Of a DNA stretch of 62,217 nt, positions 44,938-54,214 are shown piece after piece. The position numbers and the translations under genes were made by a program. How positions within the stretch are numbered: the stretch's first letter is position 1; every line of letters starts with the position of its first letter. This DNA is from Megasphaera elsdenii (GTDB taxonomy: Bacteria; Bacillota; Negativicutes; Veillonellales; Megasphaeraceae): contig NZ_JAJBQV010000012.1 in assembly GCF_020539865.1 (NCBI RefSeq), positions 1 to 62,217 of the forward strand, given 5' to 3'. A model generated the notes under the pieces. That model worked only from the letters and a program-made list of their open reading frames with translations. It searched no databases and was not told the origin of the DNA.

Positions 44938-45099
44938 TTAGAACAAGTTCCACCGGCCCATGTACAAGGCGACCAGGGCGCGGATAAACAGACAGACAAA
45001 CAAAATGTAGGTCAGGATATACAAAAAGTTTTCAAAGTCATCCATATGTTCCGACTTCTCGTGGACATGGCGGAAATGATTCAAGAGAAAATGTCCCAT
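44938..45099 (-). CDS. 53-residue membrane protein between gntR and larA
   Basis: A short frame from ATG 45099 to TAA 44938. It starts MGHFLLNHFRHVHEKSEHMDD, with His-rich polar residues, then a single hydrophobic span (about 25-46: FLYILTYILFVCLFIRALVALY) shown here by its ends only, and ends GRWNLF. The gene fits snugly between gntR (stop 45120) and larA (start 44904) on the same strand. AAGGAA lies about 12 nt before the ATG, a little far; an overlapping 7-codon frame may couple translation. I do not recognise the family. A lactate permease accessory or regulatory microprotein is conceivable. Confidence 0.55.
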   Translation of the reverse strand: MGHFLLNHFRHVHEKSEHMDDFENFLYILTYILFVCLFIRALVALYMGRWNLF

Positions 45100-45119
45100 C
45101 CCATGGTCGCTTCCTTTCC

Positions 45120-45857
45120 CTATTCGCCTTCGTGCGGAAACAATTCATGAACGCGCCGGGCCGACTCTTCGTCTTTGCTGATACCCTTCAGCAAGGTCCG
45201 TTCGGAATTTTCCATGTGCTTCTTGGCGACTTTGCGGGCCATGGCACTATTATGGTCGGCAATGTTCTCTACCATCTGCCGGTGTTCTTCCCACGTCGCT
45301 GCCAAGCGGCCGGGATAGTGCATGGAAATAGAACGGAAGCGCAGCATCTGTTCGCGCAGATTATTGAGTATATCGACGAGACGCTGGTTCCGGCTGGCAT
45401 GATAAAGGACGTCATGAAAACGGACATCAGCATCGACAATCTTGTCGAATTCGTCGTTGTCGATATATTCGTTGATCTCGACGAGAATCCGTTCCAGGTA
45501 TTCCAGTTCGTCCGGCGTAATACGTTCAGCTGCCAGGCCGGCTGCCAATTCTTCCAAAGCGCTGCGGATTTCAAAGACCTGAGCGATATCCTTCAAAGAA
45601 ATATCCGCCACATACGTCCCGCGCCGGGGAACCATGACGACGAAACCTTCCAGTTCCAATTTACGGATGGCTTCGCGGATTGGCGTCCGGCTGACGCCGA
45701 GTTCATCGGCCAGCTGGATTTCCATGAGTCGTTCCCCCGGTTTGAGGACGCCATCCTTGATGGCCTGGCGCAGGGTTTCGCTAACAACTTCGCGCAGTGG
45801 TTTATAAGCATCTAATTTAATCGGTTCTAATGCATGTTGTCTTTTCGTGGTTTTCAT
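45120..45857 (-). CDS. GntR-family regulator, FadR/FCD type
   Basis: A 245-residue transcription factor. The winged helix is at about 20-85 (LREVVSETLRQAIKDGVL, ELGVSRTPIREAIRKLELEGF) and an FCD ligand domain follows (about 95-225) with the metal-binding Asp/His pattern (DVRFHDVLYHASRN, EEHRQMVENI). FCD-type regulators often sense lactate, pyruvate or other organic acids; position next to larA suggests control of lactate genes. ATG 45857 follows GGTGAGAG and overlaps the ispE stop region. Confidence 0.85.
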   Translation of the reverse strand: MKTTKRQHALEPIKLDAYKPLREVVSETLRQAIKDGVLKPGERLMEIQLADELGVSRTPIREAIRKLELEGFVVMVPRRGTYVADISLKDIAQVFEIRSALEELAAGLAAERITPDELEYLERILVEINEYIDNDEFDKIVDADVRFHDVLYHASRNQRLVDILNNLREQMLRFRSISMHYPGRLAATWEEHRQMVENIADHNSAMARKVAKKHMENSERTLLKGISKDEESARRVHELFPHEGE

Positions 45858-45861
45858 CGTT

Positions 45862-46728
45862 CTATCTCTCACCTTCCACTCGTTTCACTATGGCCGTCAT
45901 GTACACGTCGACATCATGCCACGACGCCGTCTGGCTGCGGACAACGTCTTCCCGCCCAGGCGGGACCAGGGCAAATACGGTCGGACCGCTGCCGGCCATG
46001 AGCGGTTTCAAGCCTAATGCAGTCAAGCGCTGCTGACAATCGGCGACTTGCGGCACATGGGGAATGACCAGTTCCTCAAAGGTATTTCCCATGGCAGCCG
46101 TCAATCCCTGGAAATCGCCGTCCTGGACGGCCTGCTCGACGGCATCGACGGCGACAGGCGCCGTCTGGCTCTGGCTGTCGAATAGGGCATAAGCCTGTCT
46201 GGTCTGTACAGGCACGCGGGGATGGACGATGACCACAGGCCATGCCGGCAAGGGCGGCAGCCGTTTCAATGTCTCGCCGATACCGGTACCACGCATGGTA
46301 CCCCCACAGATGCAGAAAGGCACATCGGCACCGAGACCGGCACCGATGCGACAGAGTTCTTTTTCTGACAGCTCCAAGCCCCATAAGCGGTTGAGACCGC
46401 GCAGGACAGCGGCACAATCCGTACTGCCGCCAGCCAGGCCAGCCGCGATGGGGATATGCTTTTCGATATGGATGGCCACGCGGTGATTGTCCTTTTCATA
46501 TGGACAAAGTGCTTTCCAAGCTTTATAGGCCAGATTCGTTTCATCACAAGCCAGCGACGGTTGCGAACAAGTGAGGCTGAATGCATCGGCTTCACTCAAA
46601 GTCACAGTATCACAAAGTCCTATTGATTGAAAGATAGTATCAATATTATGATAACCATCGGCACGACGGCCAGTTATGACCAAGGCCAGATTAATTTTCC
46701 CATATCCTTTTTCTACGATATTCATCAT
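45862..46728 (-). CDS. ispE: 4-diphosphocytidyl-2-C-methyl-D-erythritol kinase
   Basis: A 288-residue GHMP kinase of the MEP isoprenoid pathway. It starts GYGKINLALVITGRRADGYH and has the ATP motif PIAAGLAGGSTDCAA plus the C-terminal MAGSGPTVFAL. GGAG precedes a double ATG at 46728. It is the first gene of the minus-strand unit that continues into gntR. Confidence 0.95.
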   Translation of the reverse strand: MMNIVEKGYGKINLALVITGRRADGYHNIDTIFQSIGLCDTVTLSEADAFSLTCSQPSLACDETNLAYKAWKALCPYEKDNHRVAIHIEKHIPIAAGLAGGSTDCAAVLRGLNRLWGLELSEKELCRIGAGLGADVPFCICGGTMRGTGIGETLKRLPPLPAWPVVIVHPRVPVQTRQAYALFDSQSQTAPVAVDAVEQAVQDGDFQGLTAAMGNTFEELVIPHVPQVADCQQRLTALGLKPLMAGSGPTVFALVPPGREDVVRSQTASWHDVDVYMTAIVKRVEGER

Positions 46729-46763
46729 ACTTTCACTCCGTGCATAAAATGTGCATTGTCTTA

Positions 46764-46791
46764 TTGATTAAAATTTTTCCTATGTTATAAT
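46764..46791 (+). promoter_or_regulatory. promoter of YitT copy 2
   Basis: TTGATT (46764-46769), 16-nt spacer and TATAAT (46786-46791). A second TATAAT lies inside the dyad at 46847-46865, so two start sites are possible. Confidence 0.6.
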
Positions 46792-46846
46792 GAGACGACA
46801 GCAGAGAACAGCGCTTTTTGCGCATCCTCTCTGAATGCACATTTCC

Positions 46847-46865
46847 ATCATTATACTATAATGAT
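46847..46865. promoter_or_regulatory. perfect 8-3-8 dyad in the YitT leader
   Basis: ATCATTAT-ACT-ATAATGAT is fully symmetrical and contains a TATAAT on each strand. It is a likely operator for a dimeric repressor of the Fur/PerR kind or similar; the half-sites face opposite to those of the classical Fur box. Confidence 0.45.
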
Positions 46866-46922
46866 TATACCGTTTTTTCCTTTACTTTACAATTCTTCAT
46901 TCAGCACGGAGGAAAAAAAATT

Positions 46923-47858
46923 ATGAAAACCCTGACTTCACATACGCTTTGGGAATTAGCCGTCCCCTACCTGGCATCCTTTGTCGGCAGCCTGGTCGTC
47001 GCCATCGGCATGAACGCCTTCTTCATCCCCTTCCATTTGCTGAGCAGCGGCCTCAGCGGGGTGGCCATCATGATCTATTTTCTGACAGGCCTGCCCGTCG
47101 GCATCGGCATCTTCATCCTCAACATACCGATCATGATTGCCTGTTATAAATTCATGGGCCGCCGCTATACGATCTTGAGCATCGTCGGCACGATTATGTT
47201 ATCCGTCCTGGTCGATGCTACGGCCTTCCTGTCGACGTGGGACATCATGCACGATGCCATGCTCTCGTCCATTACCGGCGGCATCCTGGCCGGCATCGGT
47301 TTCGGCATCATCTATAAATACAACGGCAACAGCGGCGGCCTGGACGTCATCGGCGCCATCGTCAAGAAATATTACTCCCTGGAAATGGGCACGGTCACGA
47401 TGATCCTCAATCTAGTCATCCTCTTGGCCGCAGCCTGGCTCTTCTCGCTGGAACGGGCCGTTCTGACCTTTGTCGCCATCTACATCGCCGCCTTCATTAC
47501 CAATAAAGTCGTCATCGGCCTCAAACAGCGTAAAAGCGTCATCATTATCTCCAACCGGGCTACGCCTATCGCCCAGGTCCTCATGCGCTACGTCGGCCAC
47601 GGCGCCACCTACCTCCACGGTCAGGGTGCCTATACCATGCAGGATAAACGGGTCATTTACGCCGTCATCAAACTGACCGAAGTGGCCAAGGTCAAAGAAA
47701 TCGTCAATAAAATCGACCCACAGGCCTTCATGATTATCAGCGACGCCTCGGAAGTCGTAGGCCGCGGCTTCACGACGTCGCCTGTCAAATACCACCAGTA
47801 TCCCGGCGATGCCCTCTCCATGCCGCATACCAAGAAGAATATGCCGCCAGAATATTGA
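46923..47858 (+). CDS. YitT-family membrane protein (copy 2)
   Basis: A 311-residue protein with about five membrane segments over residues 10-190 and a C-terminal DUF2179-type domain (from about 205, KSVIIISNRATPIAQVLM, through GAYTMQDKRVIY). The motif YNGNSGGLDVIGAIVKK corresponds to WGGSLDGTEVLAI of copy 1 at 18650-19486. GGAGG precedes ATG 46923. It has an own promoter with a striking dyad in its leader. Substrate unknown. Confidence 0.85.
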   Translation: MKTLTSHTLWELAVPYLASFVGSLVVAIGMNAFFIPFHLLSSGLSGVAIMIYFLTGLPVGIGIFILNIPIMIACYKFMGRRYTILSIVGTIMLSVLVDATAFLSTWDIMHDAMLSSITGGILAGIGFGIIYKYNGNSGGLDVIGAIVKKYYSLEMGTVTMILNLVILLAAAWLFSLERAVLTFVAIYIAAFITNKVVIGLKQRKSVIIISNRATPIAQVLMRYVGHGATYLHGQGAYTMQDKRVIYAVIKLTEVAKVKEIVNKIDPQAFMIISDASEVVGRGFTTSPVKYHQYPGDALSMPHTKKNMPPEY

Positions 47859-47955
47859 GGCTGTATCTATACTGGATTCATTACCGGGACATGGCAAAAA
47901 TAATGATAGCTCGATGGTGGTGCATCGGCTCTCCTCATGAATTTTATATGTGAAA

Positions 47956-47991
47956 CAAGGGACTTGTCGTCGTGTGACAAGCCCCTTTTTC
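47956..47991. terminator. dispersed-family hairpin between YitT and phoU
   Basis: Arms aagggacttgtc / gacaagcccctt with loop gtcgtgt, then a T-run. It serves the plus-strand YitT gene and the minus-strand pst operon. Confidence 0.7.
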
Positions 47992-48061
47992 CGTAGGGGA
48001 TGCCCAGGCAAACGATAAAGAAAAAGGACCGCCCCATGATGGCATAAACCATCACGAACTG

Positions 48062-48712
48062 TTAAATACGAATTTCGTTGGTATCGCGATAAATAAGCCA
48101 TTCGGCAATATTATTGGCGTGGTCGGCCATGCGTTCGATGTATTTGATGACCAAGACCAAGTCGATATAATCCTTGGAATTTTCCGGATGAGCTGCCATT
48201 TCAGCAGCTACGGTTTCCATGAGGTTGTTGAAAGCCTGGTCGACGATATCGTCTTTATCGCGCATGAGGCTGGTCTGGGACAAAGTACCCCGTTCTTTAT
48301 AGAAATCGATGACATCGCTGACCATAGAGGCCATGACGCCGTACATTTCCTTAATGCCCTGCGGCAAGGGTACGTTGTGATGAGTCTGTTCCAAATGAAT
48401 GACGTAGTGGCTGATGTCGGCGCAATGATCGGCAATCCGTTCTAAGTCGGAGAGGATTTTCAACGTCGCCATCAAGCTCCGATAGTCAGCCGCTACGGGA
48501 CCCTGCATCATACTGATAGTCAAGTCTTTCTTCATACAGTTCTTGACCAAATCATCAATGACATCGTCGCCATCGTAAAGGCGCTGAGCCAATTCGATGT
48601 CCTTGTTTTCCAATGCTTTCCAGGCATTATCGACGGCCTGTTCGACCTTCATGCCCAGGTTGATCATATCATGCTTCAATTCTGCTACGGATTTTTCGTA
48701 AATTTCCAGCAT
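48062..48712 (-). CDS. phoU: phosphate signalling protein PhoU
   Basis: A 216-residue helical protein with two PhoU repeats (LERIADHCADISHYV and IERMADHANNIAEWL carry the metal-binding E(R)xADH motifs). It connects the Pst transporter to the PhoR kinase and damps phosphate uptake. It is the last gene of pstSCAB-phoU. Confidence 0.95.
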   Translation of the reverse strand: MLEIYEKSVAELKHDMINLGMKVEQAVDNAWKALENKDIELAQRLYDGDDVIDDLVKNCMKKDLTISMMQGPVAADYRSLMATLKILSDLERIADHCADISHYVIHLEQTHHNVPLPQGIKEMYGVMASMVSDVIDFYKERGTLSQTSLMRDKDDIVDQAFNNLMETVAAEMAAHPENSKDYIDLVLVIKYIERMADHANNIAEWLIYRDTNEIRI

Positions 48713-48729
48713 AAGTGCCTTTCCTCCTC

Positions 48730-49587
48730 TTAACCGAAACGGCCGGTAATGTATTCTTCTGTCTTGGGATTAGACGGATTGGTGAACATATCCAGAGTGT
48801 TATCGTATTCAATGAGTTCGCCTAAGAGGAAAAATGCCGTCTTATCGGAAATGCGGCGGGCTTGCTGCATGCTATGTGTGACAATGACGATCGTATATTT
48901 TCCCTTCAGTTCTAAGGCCAGGTCTTCGATTTTCTGCGTCGAAATCGGGTCCAAAGCCGATGTCGGTTCGTCCATGAGGATGACCGACGGATCGGCTGCT
49001 AACGTACGGGCGATGCAGAGACGCTGCTGCTGACCACCAGAGAGGCCGAGGGCGCTCTTACTGAGGCGGTCTTTCATTTCATCCCAGCAGGCAGCCTGGC
49101 GCAGGCTCTTTTCGACAATAACGTCGAGCTGCTTCTTATCTTTGATGCCCTGGATGCGCGGACCATAAGCGATATTTTCATAGATGCTCTTCGGGAACGG
49201 CGTCGGCTGCTGGAAGACCATGCCGACACGGTAGCGCAAGGCCAGAGGGTCGACTTCTTTGAAGATATCTTTGCCTTCAAAGCGGATATCCCCAGTAACC
49301 CGACAGCCTTCAACCCAGTCGTTCATGCGGTTCAGTGTCTTGAGGAATGTCGATTTGCCGCAGCCAGACGGGCCGATGAGAGCCGTGATTTCATTCTTCT
49401 TAATCTTCATGTTGATGTCTTTCAAAGCCTGGAACTCATTATAGAAGAGGTCCATGTGGCTGACATCAAAAGTATATTCTGCGGCACCGGTAGCAGATTG
49501 GGCGCCTTCCTGTACGGCTTCTGCAGCCCTTTTCTTTTCAATCGTCGCTGCGGCAAAGCCAGTCAGCGTCGTAGTCATTTCTGCCAT
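48730..49587 (-). CDS. pstB: phosphate ABC transporter ATPase
   Basis: A 285-residue ATPase: Walker [10 protein letters not shown], PstB-specific [14 protein letters not shown], signature LSGGQQQRL, Walker [13 protein letters not shown]. The first 35 residues (with [18 protein letters not shown]) are an unusual Ala-rich extension not needed for ATPase function. Its ATG lies in the ribosome site and stop region of pstA (1-nt overlap). Confidence 0.95.
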   Translation of the reverse strand: MAEMTTTLTGFAAATIEKKRAAEAVQEGAQSATGAAEYTFDVSHMDLFYNEFQALKDINMKIKKNEITALIGPSGCGKSTFLKTLNRMNDWVEGCRVTGDIRFEGKDIFKEVDPLALRYRVGMVFQQPTPFPKSIYENIAYGPRIQGIKDKKQLDVIVEKSLRQAACWDEMKDRLSKSALGLSGGQQQRLCIARTLAADPSVILMDEPTSALDPISTQKIEDLALELKGKYTIVIVTHSMQQARRISDKTAFFLLGELIEYDNTLDMFTNPSNPKTEEYITGRFG

Positions 49588-50465
49588 TATTTATTTCCTC
49601 CCATTTTTTTGTCAATTCGATAGCTGAAGTAGCGTGCAACCAGGCTAAACACAAGTACCATGACCATCAGGATAGCTGATGATGTAGCAGCCTGCTGGGC
49701 AGCGTCTGCGTGAAGGGCTTCCGTACGCAGGGCCCAGATGTGAAGGGCCAGTGTTTCGCCAGGACGGAAGGGGTTGAGCGGACACGACGTTGCCGTAATA
49801 TCCCAGTTCGTCCAGTCAATGTCTGTCGACATACCGGCAGTGAACATCAAGGCAGCAGCTTCACCGAAGCCACGGCCAGCAGCCAGGATGAGGCCAGTCA
49901 TAATGCGTGGGAAGCAGGCCGGCAAGAGGACGTGCCAGATAGTCTGCCAGTGAGAAGCCCCCAAACCCAAGCTGCCGTTGCGGTAACTCGGCGGCAAGTT
50001 GCGCAGGGCATCTTCGGTAACAGACGTAACCAAAGGAAGAGTCAAGATGGATACGGCCAAAGCGCCGGCCATGAGGTTCCATTGAGAACCGGTCATGACG
50101 ATGAAGACCAGGTAGCCGAACAAGCCGACGACGATAGACGGCAGGGATGCCAAGGTTTCGACGGCCATGCGGACCCAATGGGTAATGCGCCCTTTCTTGG
50201 CGTATTCAGCCAGGAAAATACCAGCGGGAATCCCCGTGATAGCACTGGCAATGAGGGCCAGGACGACGAGGTAAATCGTATTGAAGAACATGTTCCCCAA
50301 GCCCGTCGGGCTGAAGGACAAGAGCTGCGGTGTCATACCGCTGACGCCGCTGACGACGACGTAGAGGACAAAGGCAATGAGCAAGATGACGTCAAAGGCA
50401 GCGCCACCGGTAAAAACGGCCGTCATCATTTTATCTTTCTTTTTTTTCGTTTCGATACTTGTCAT
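49587..50465 (-). CDS. pstA: phosphate ABC transporter permease PstA
   Basis: A 292-residue inner-membrane protein with six predicted segments and the permease loop [24 protein letters not shown] followed by [13 protein letters not shown]. (Only loop ends matter: EDALRN and GLGASHW.) It pairs with PstC. Confidence 0.93.
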   Translation of the reverse strand: MTSIETKKKKDKMMTAVFTGGAAFDVILLIAFVLYVVVSGVSGMTPQLLSFSPTGLGNMFFNTIYLVVLALIASAITGIPAGIFLAEYAKKGRITHWVRMAVETLASLPSIVVGLFGYLVFIVMTGSQWNLMAGALAVSILTLPLVTSVTEDALRNLPPSYRNGSLGLGASHWQTIWHVLLPACFPRIMTGLILAAGRGFGEAAALMFTAGMSTDIDWTNWDITATSCPLNPFRPGETLALHIWALRTEALHADAAQQAATSSAILMVMVLVFSLVARYFSYRIDKKMGGNK

Positions 50466-50466
50466 A

Positions 50467-51390
50467 TTAACTCCGTCCTCCTTTTAATTCGGAAGCGGCA
50501 TTGATCTGATGAATTACAAAGATGAACAGGAATGACAGCAGGAACAGGACCAGAGCCATCGTCCACAAAGCTGCATTATATTCGCCGCCTTCCATGGCGC
50601 CGCCCATATCGGCTGAAATAGCCGTCGTCAGCGTGCTAGCTGGCAGGAATAGGGACGTCGGGAAGACTTTCATCTGACCGATGACCATGGCGACAGCCAA
50701 GGCTTCGCCCAAAGCACGGGCCAGGCCCAAGATGATACCCGTAAAGATACCACTTTTAGCGGCTGGCAATACGACGTGGGCAATCGTTTCCCAGCGTGTC
50801 GCACCGAGACCATAAGAGGCTTCACGCCACGACTTGGGCACGGCAGCCATCGCATCGGCGGCCATCGTCGTAATAGTCGGGAAAATCATGATGGCCAGGA
50901 CGATGCCTGCAGATAGGACAGAAAAGCCAAAGGGCATAGGGAAAATATGGCGAAGTGCCGGAATGAGGACGGTCATGCCGACGAAGCCATAGACAACAGA
51001 CGGGATGCCCGTGAACAATTCGATAGCCGGCTGGATGAGGCGGCGCCGTTGAGGTGTCGCAATTTCTGTCAGGTAAATGGACGATGCCAGACTGAAAGGC
51101 AGGGAAATGATCAGCGACAAGAGACACGTGACCAGCGAGCCAGCCAGGAACATCGCTGCGCCGACCTGGCCGCCGCCTTCTGCAGTATCACTTGGCTTCC
51201 ACTGACCGGAAAAAAGGAATTCCGTCACGCTGTGACCAAATGTGAAAAATGTATCTGTACCTTTAATAAAGAGAAAAGTGCCAATGAGAAGCGGCAACAG
51301 TGCCATACCGATGCCGCAAATAGTGATGAACGTTTTGGCTGCTTTCTCGTTGCGGTGAGCCCGTTGGACTACCGTTTCGATTGCATTCAT
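50467..51390 (-). CDS. pstC: phosphate ABC transporter permease PstC
   Basis: A 307-residue inner-membrane protein with six predicted segments. The coupling loop reads DAMAAVPKSWREAS then YGLGATRWET, and ARALGEALAVAMVIG is typical of PstC. TGGAGG precedes the ATG; pstA follows with a 1-nt gap. Confidence 0.93.
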   Translation of the reverse strand: MNAIETVVQRAHRNEKAAKTFITICGIGMALLPLLIGTFLFIKGTDTFFTFGHSVTEFLFSGQWKPSDTAEGGGQVGAAMFLAGSLVTCLLSLIISLPFSLASSIYLTEIATPQRRRLIQPAIELFTGIPSVVYGFVGMTVLIPALRHIFPMPFGFSVLSAGIVLAIMIFPTITTMAADAMAAVPKSWREASYGLGATRWETIAHVVLPAAKSGIFTGIILGLARALGEALAVAMVIGQMKVFPTSLFLPASTLTTAISADMGGAMEGGEYNAALWTMALVLFLLSFLFIFVIHQINAASELKGGRS

Positions 51391-51408
51391 ACCCGTTCCT
51401 CCAGTAAA

Positions 51409-52287
51409 TTAGTGAACTTCTTTAGTCTGCATCTTCGAGCTTACGCCATAGCCGAGTTCTTCAATGCGTTTGCCGTAATCAGCGCCTGTGATGTATTCGA
51501 TGAAGGCTTTGACAGCAGCTTTCGGTTCTTTGCTGGTGTAGATGTGTTCATAACCCCATACGCTGTATGTACCGTTATAGGTATTTTCCAAGGTCGGTGC
51601 TACGCCATCGATAGAAACGGAATCGACTGTGTCGTTATTGAGCAGATACGGCAGCGCGACATAGCCGATAGCGCCCGGGCTCTGGGCAACGCTCTGGATA
51701 AGGATACCGGAGTTATCTGTTTCCAAAGATTTGTTATCCGCTTCTTCAGCGCCGTTGATTGCATACTGTTTGAACAGAGCACGTGTACCGGACGTTTTCG
51801 GGCGCGTAACCAGGACGATAGGCATATCTTTGCCGCCAACATCTTTCCAGTTGGTGACTTTTGCCGTGAATACGTCCTGCAACTGCTGACGAGTTAAATT
51901 CTTGACGCCGACATCTTTATTGATGATGGTAGCGACTGTCATGACACAGACTTTGTGATCTTCCAATTTTTCCGCTTTGGCTTTGTCCAGTTTCGTTTCA
52001 GCCGCTACGTCGGAGTTCCCCATATCGACAGAACCATCGGAAACCTGTTTCAGACCCGTGCCAGAACCGCCGGCATTGAGGGTAATCGTAACGTCCTTAT
52101 TGTTGGCCTTGAATTTTTCGGCAGCATCTTTGACCAAAGGCAATAAAGCTGAAGAACCAGAACCGGTAATGCTTCCGGAAACAGCAGTGCCTTTCCCGGA
52201 ATCAGCTTTCTGCTGACTTCCGCAACCGGCAGCCCCAATGGCCATGGTAGCAGCTAAGGCGACAAGAACTAACTTTTTCCACTTCAT
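51409..52287 (-). CDS. pstS: phosphate-binding lipoprotein
   Basis: A 292-residue solute-binding protein. The signal peptide MKWKKLVLVALAATMAIG ends in lipobox GAAGC, so Cys22 is the lipidated residue. Phosphate-binding loops are GSGSSALLPL and GSGTGLKQVSDG; RPKTSGTRALF and SPGAIGYV follow. First gene of the pst operon, behind Pho-box-like repeats. Confidence 0.95.
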   Translation of the reverse strand: MKWKKLVLVALAATMAIGAAGCGSQQKADSGKGTAVSGSITGSGSSALLPLVKDAAEKFKANNKDVTITLNAGGSGTGLKQVSDGSVDMGNSDVAAETKLDKAKAEKLEDHKVCVMTVATIINKDVGVKNLTRQQLQDVFTAKVTNWKDVGGKDMPIVLVTRPKTSGTRALFKQYAINGAEEADNKSLETDNSGILIQSVAQSPGAIGYVALPYLLNNDTVDSVSIDGVAPTLENTYNGTYSVWGYEHIYTSKEPKAAVKAFIEYITGADYGKRIEELGYGVSSKMQTKEVH

Positions 52288-52347
52288 AAAAAATCCTCTC
52301 CTTTGAATAAACGAATCTGAGATGTTCCTGATTTTGAATACAGTCTT

Positions 52348-52400
52348 ATCCTACCAAGGAGATGTAAGGACTTTATGTATGTATTGTAAAATATTGTAAA
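52348..52400 (-). promoter_or_regulatory. pstS promoter with Pho-box-like repeats
   Basis: On the minus strand four TT(T/A)ACA-like words are spaced by 10-11 nt (TTTACA at 52395-52400 and 52385-52390, a poorer copy near 52373, TTACAT at 52362-52367), followed by a TAGGAT -10 box (52348-52353). The arrangement matches PhoP-activated promoters of Firmicutes. Confidence 0.6.
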
Positions 52401-52435
52401 AAAAGGCGCTGTCGCATGAAGACAGCGCCTTTTTA
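52398..52435. terminator. dispersed-family hairpin between phoR and pstS
   Basis: Arms aaaaggcgctgtc / gacagcgcctttt with loop gcatgaa; identical over 33 nt to the hairpin at 58673. Its tail (52436-52465) is agtttgaagttgaaagtttg-like words. Confidence 0.85.
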
Positions 52436-52524
52436 AGTTTGAAGTTGAAAGTTTGATGTTTGATGTGTCGGACGGGTATGGGGCCCCTGACCGGAAAATC
52501 ACCCCTACGGATGGCCCCTCCTCC

Positions 52525-54214
52525 CTACATCGGCAAGGTGATGGTAATCGTCGTGCCTTCGTTTTCCTTGCTGCTCAAGGCGATAGTGCCGTGATGCTGT
52601 TCAACAATGTGCTTGACAATGGCCAGTCCCCTTGATTTTGCGGGAACGGCTGGAATCGGCCCGGTAAAAGCGTTCAAAGACACGCGGCTGTTTATCTTCA
52701 GGGATGCCGATACCGGTGTCACTGATAACGAAGACCGCTTTATGACCCTCATGGCGGACATGGATATAGACATGGCCGCCTGGCCGGTTATACTTGACGG
52801 CATTATCCAGGAGGTTCATGATTACTTCCCGGAAAAGGCCACGGTCTGCCCATACTTCCGTATCATCCATAATACAATGGACAGTGACTTTCTTTTCCAT
52901 CAAGACCGGTTCCATAAATTCTACGATATCCTGGATCAATCCACTGAGGCGCAGCCGATCCGGATGGATTTGGCGCTTTCCATCTTCGATGCAAGCTAAG
53001 TGCATGATTTCTTCAATCATCTGCAAGAGGCGCAGGGCTTCCTTGCGGATGAGCGTGCCGAAATGGATGACATCGTCTTTGTTCTTGAAGATGCCCGTCG
53101 ATAAGACTTCAGCGAAACCGCTGATCGACGTGAGGGGCGTCTTCAGTTCATGCGATACGTTGGACGTAAATTCCCGGCGCAACTGTTCCCGATGCTCCTG
53201 TTCGGTCACGTCGTCGATGATAAAGAGCATCCCATAAAAATCATCATCTTTATAGACGGGCTGGATGGTCAGCAAGTACAAGCAGTCCGCCCTGGGCAAT
53301 TTCACGTCATAAGCACTGTCGATATGCTTCAGTGTATCCCAGGATACATCGGGAAGGAGTTCCTTCAAATTGCGCTGCAATACTTCCTGGGTCTGACCGG
53401 CACCGAGGAAATGAGCAGCCCGCAGGTTGAGGCCGGCAATGCCGTATGCCTTGTCCGTCAGGATGACGCCTTCCTGGAGATTTTCCATGATGAGGCGCAT
53501 GATATTTCGCTGCTGCTCCAGACTGTGCATATTGTCAGTAATAGTCTGGCTCTGCAAGAAAATCTTATCGACTAAAGGCTGCAATTCGTGATCGACCTGC
53601 GGCGGTTGTACCATTTTTATATCACTGTCGTTGATTTGTCGGATGAACCGGGCCGTCTGCCGGAGCGGACTGAGGAGGCTCGCCGTCAGCAATCGCGACA
53701 CCTTGATACAGGCCAGAGCTGATAAGCCCAAGAGCAGCAGCGTCCAAGGCAGAAGGCTGAGGAAGTGAGCATAAAAAGTATCCCGTTCCAGGCTGACCCT
53801 CAAGATAGTCCCATCTGGCAGTTTCTTAGCATAATAATAGAGCGCCTTGGATACGGTCTGGGAATCGCGGACGGCCGTTCCCTTGCCGTTCTCGATGGCC
53901 GCTTGGACTTCCGGCCGGGCCAAGTGATTCTCCATGACACCTTTGTCATAATCCGATTCAAAGAGGACATCGCCGTTGGTATTGATCCAGGTAATGCGCA
54001 GGCCATCCGTCTCATGGACACTGAGTTTCTTTAAATACAGAGATATATCCTCTCCTTCTTCGATGGTCGTCTCGACGACGTCCATGGCCATGACCAGTTC
54101 CTGCTGTATCTGATGCTGCGTAGAATTCCAGAAGAACCACGTCGAAATGAGCAGGGTCACGGCCATACAGGTCAGGCCCATCGTCAGCAGGCTGAGGTAG
54201 ACTTTCCGCTTCAT
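52525..54214 (-). pseudogene. phoR: PhoR-like sensor kinase, frameshifted in the ATP-binding domain
   Basis: The frame starts at ATG 54214 (overlapping phoP by 4 nt) and encodes two membrane segments (about 8-28 and 155-175), a HAMP/PAS region, the phosphorylation box FTSNVSHELKTP, the N box (EVIMNLLDNAVKYN) and the G1 box (SDTGIGIPED). At 52613-52623 the expected GTGLGLAIVK collapses: this frame reads GTGHCQAHC and stops, while the next frame resumes with GLAIVKHIVEQHHG and ends correctly at 52525. An 11-bp loss between two GGGACTGG repeats explains it. The product lacks the G2 box and the last 37 or so residues, so kinase activity is doubtful unless the shift is corrected. Confidence 0.8.
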
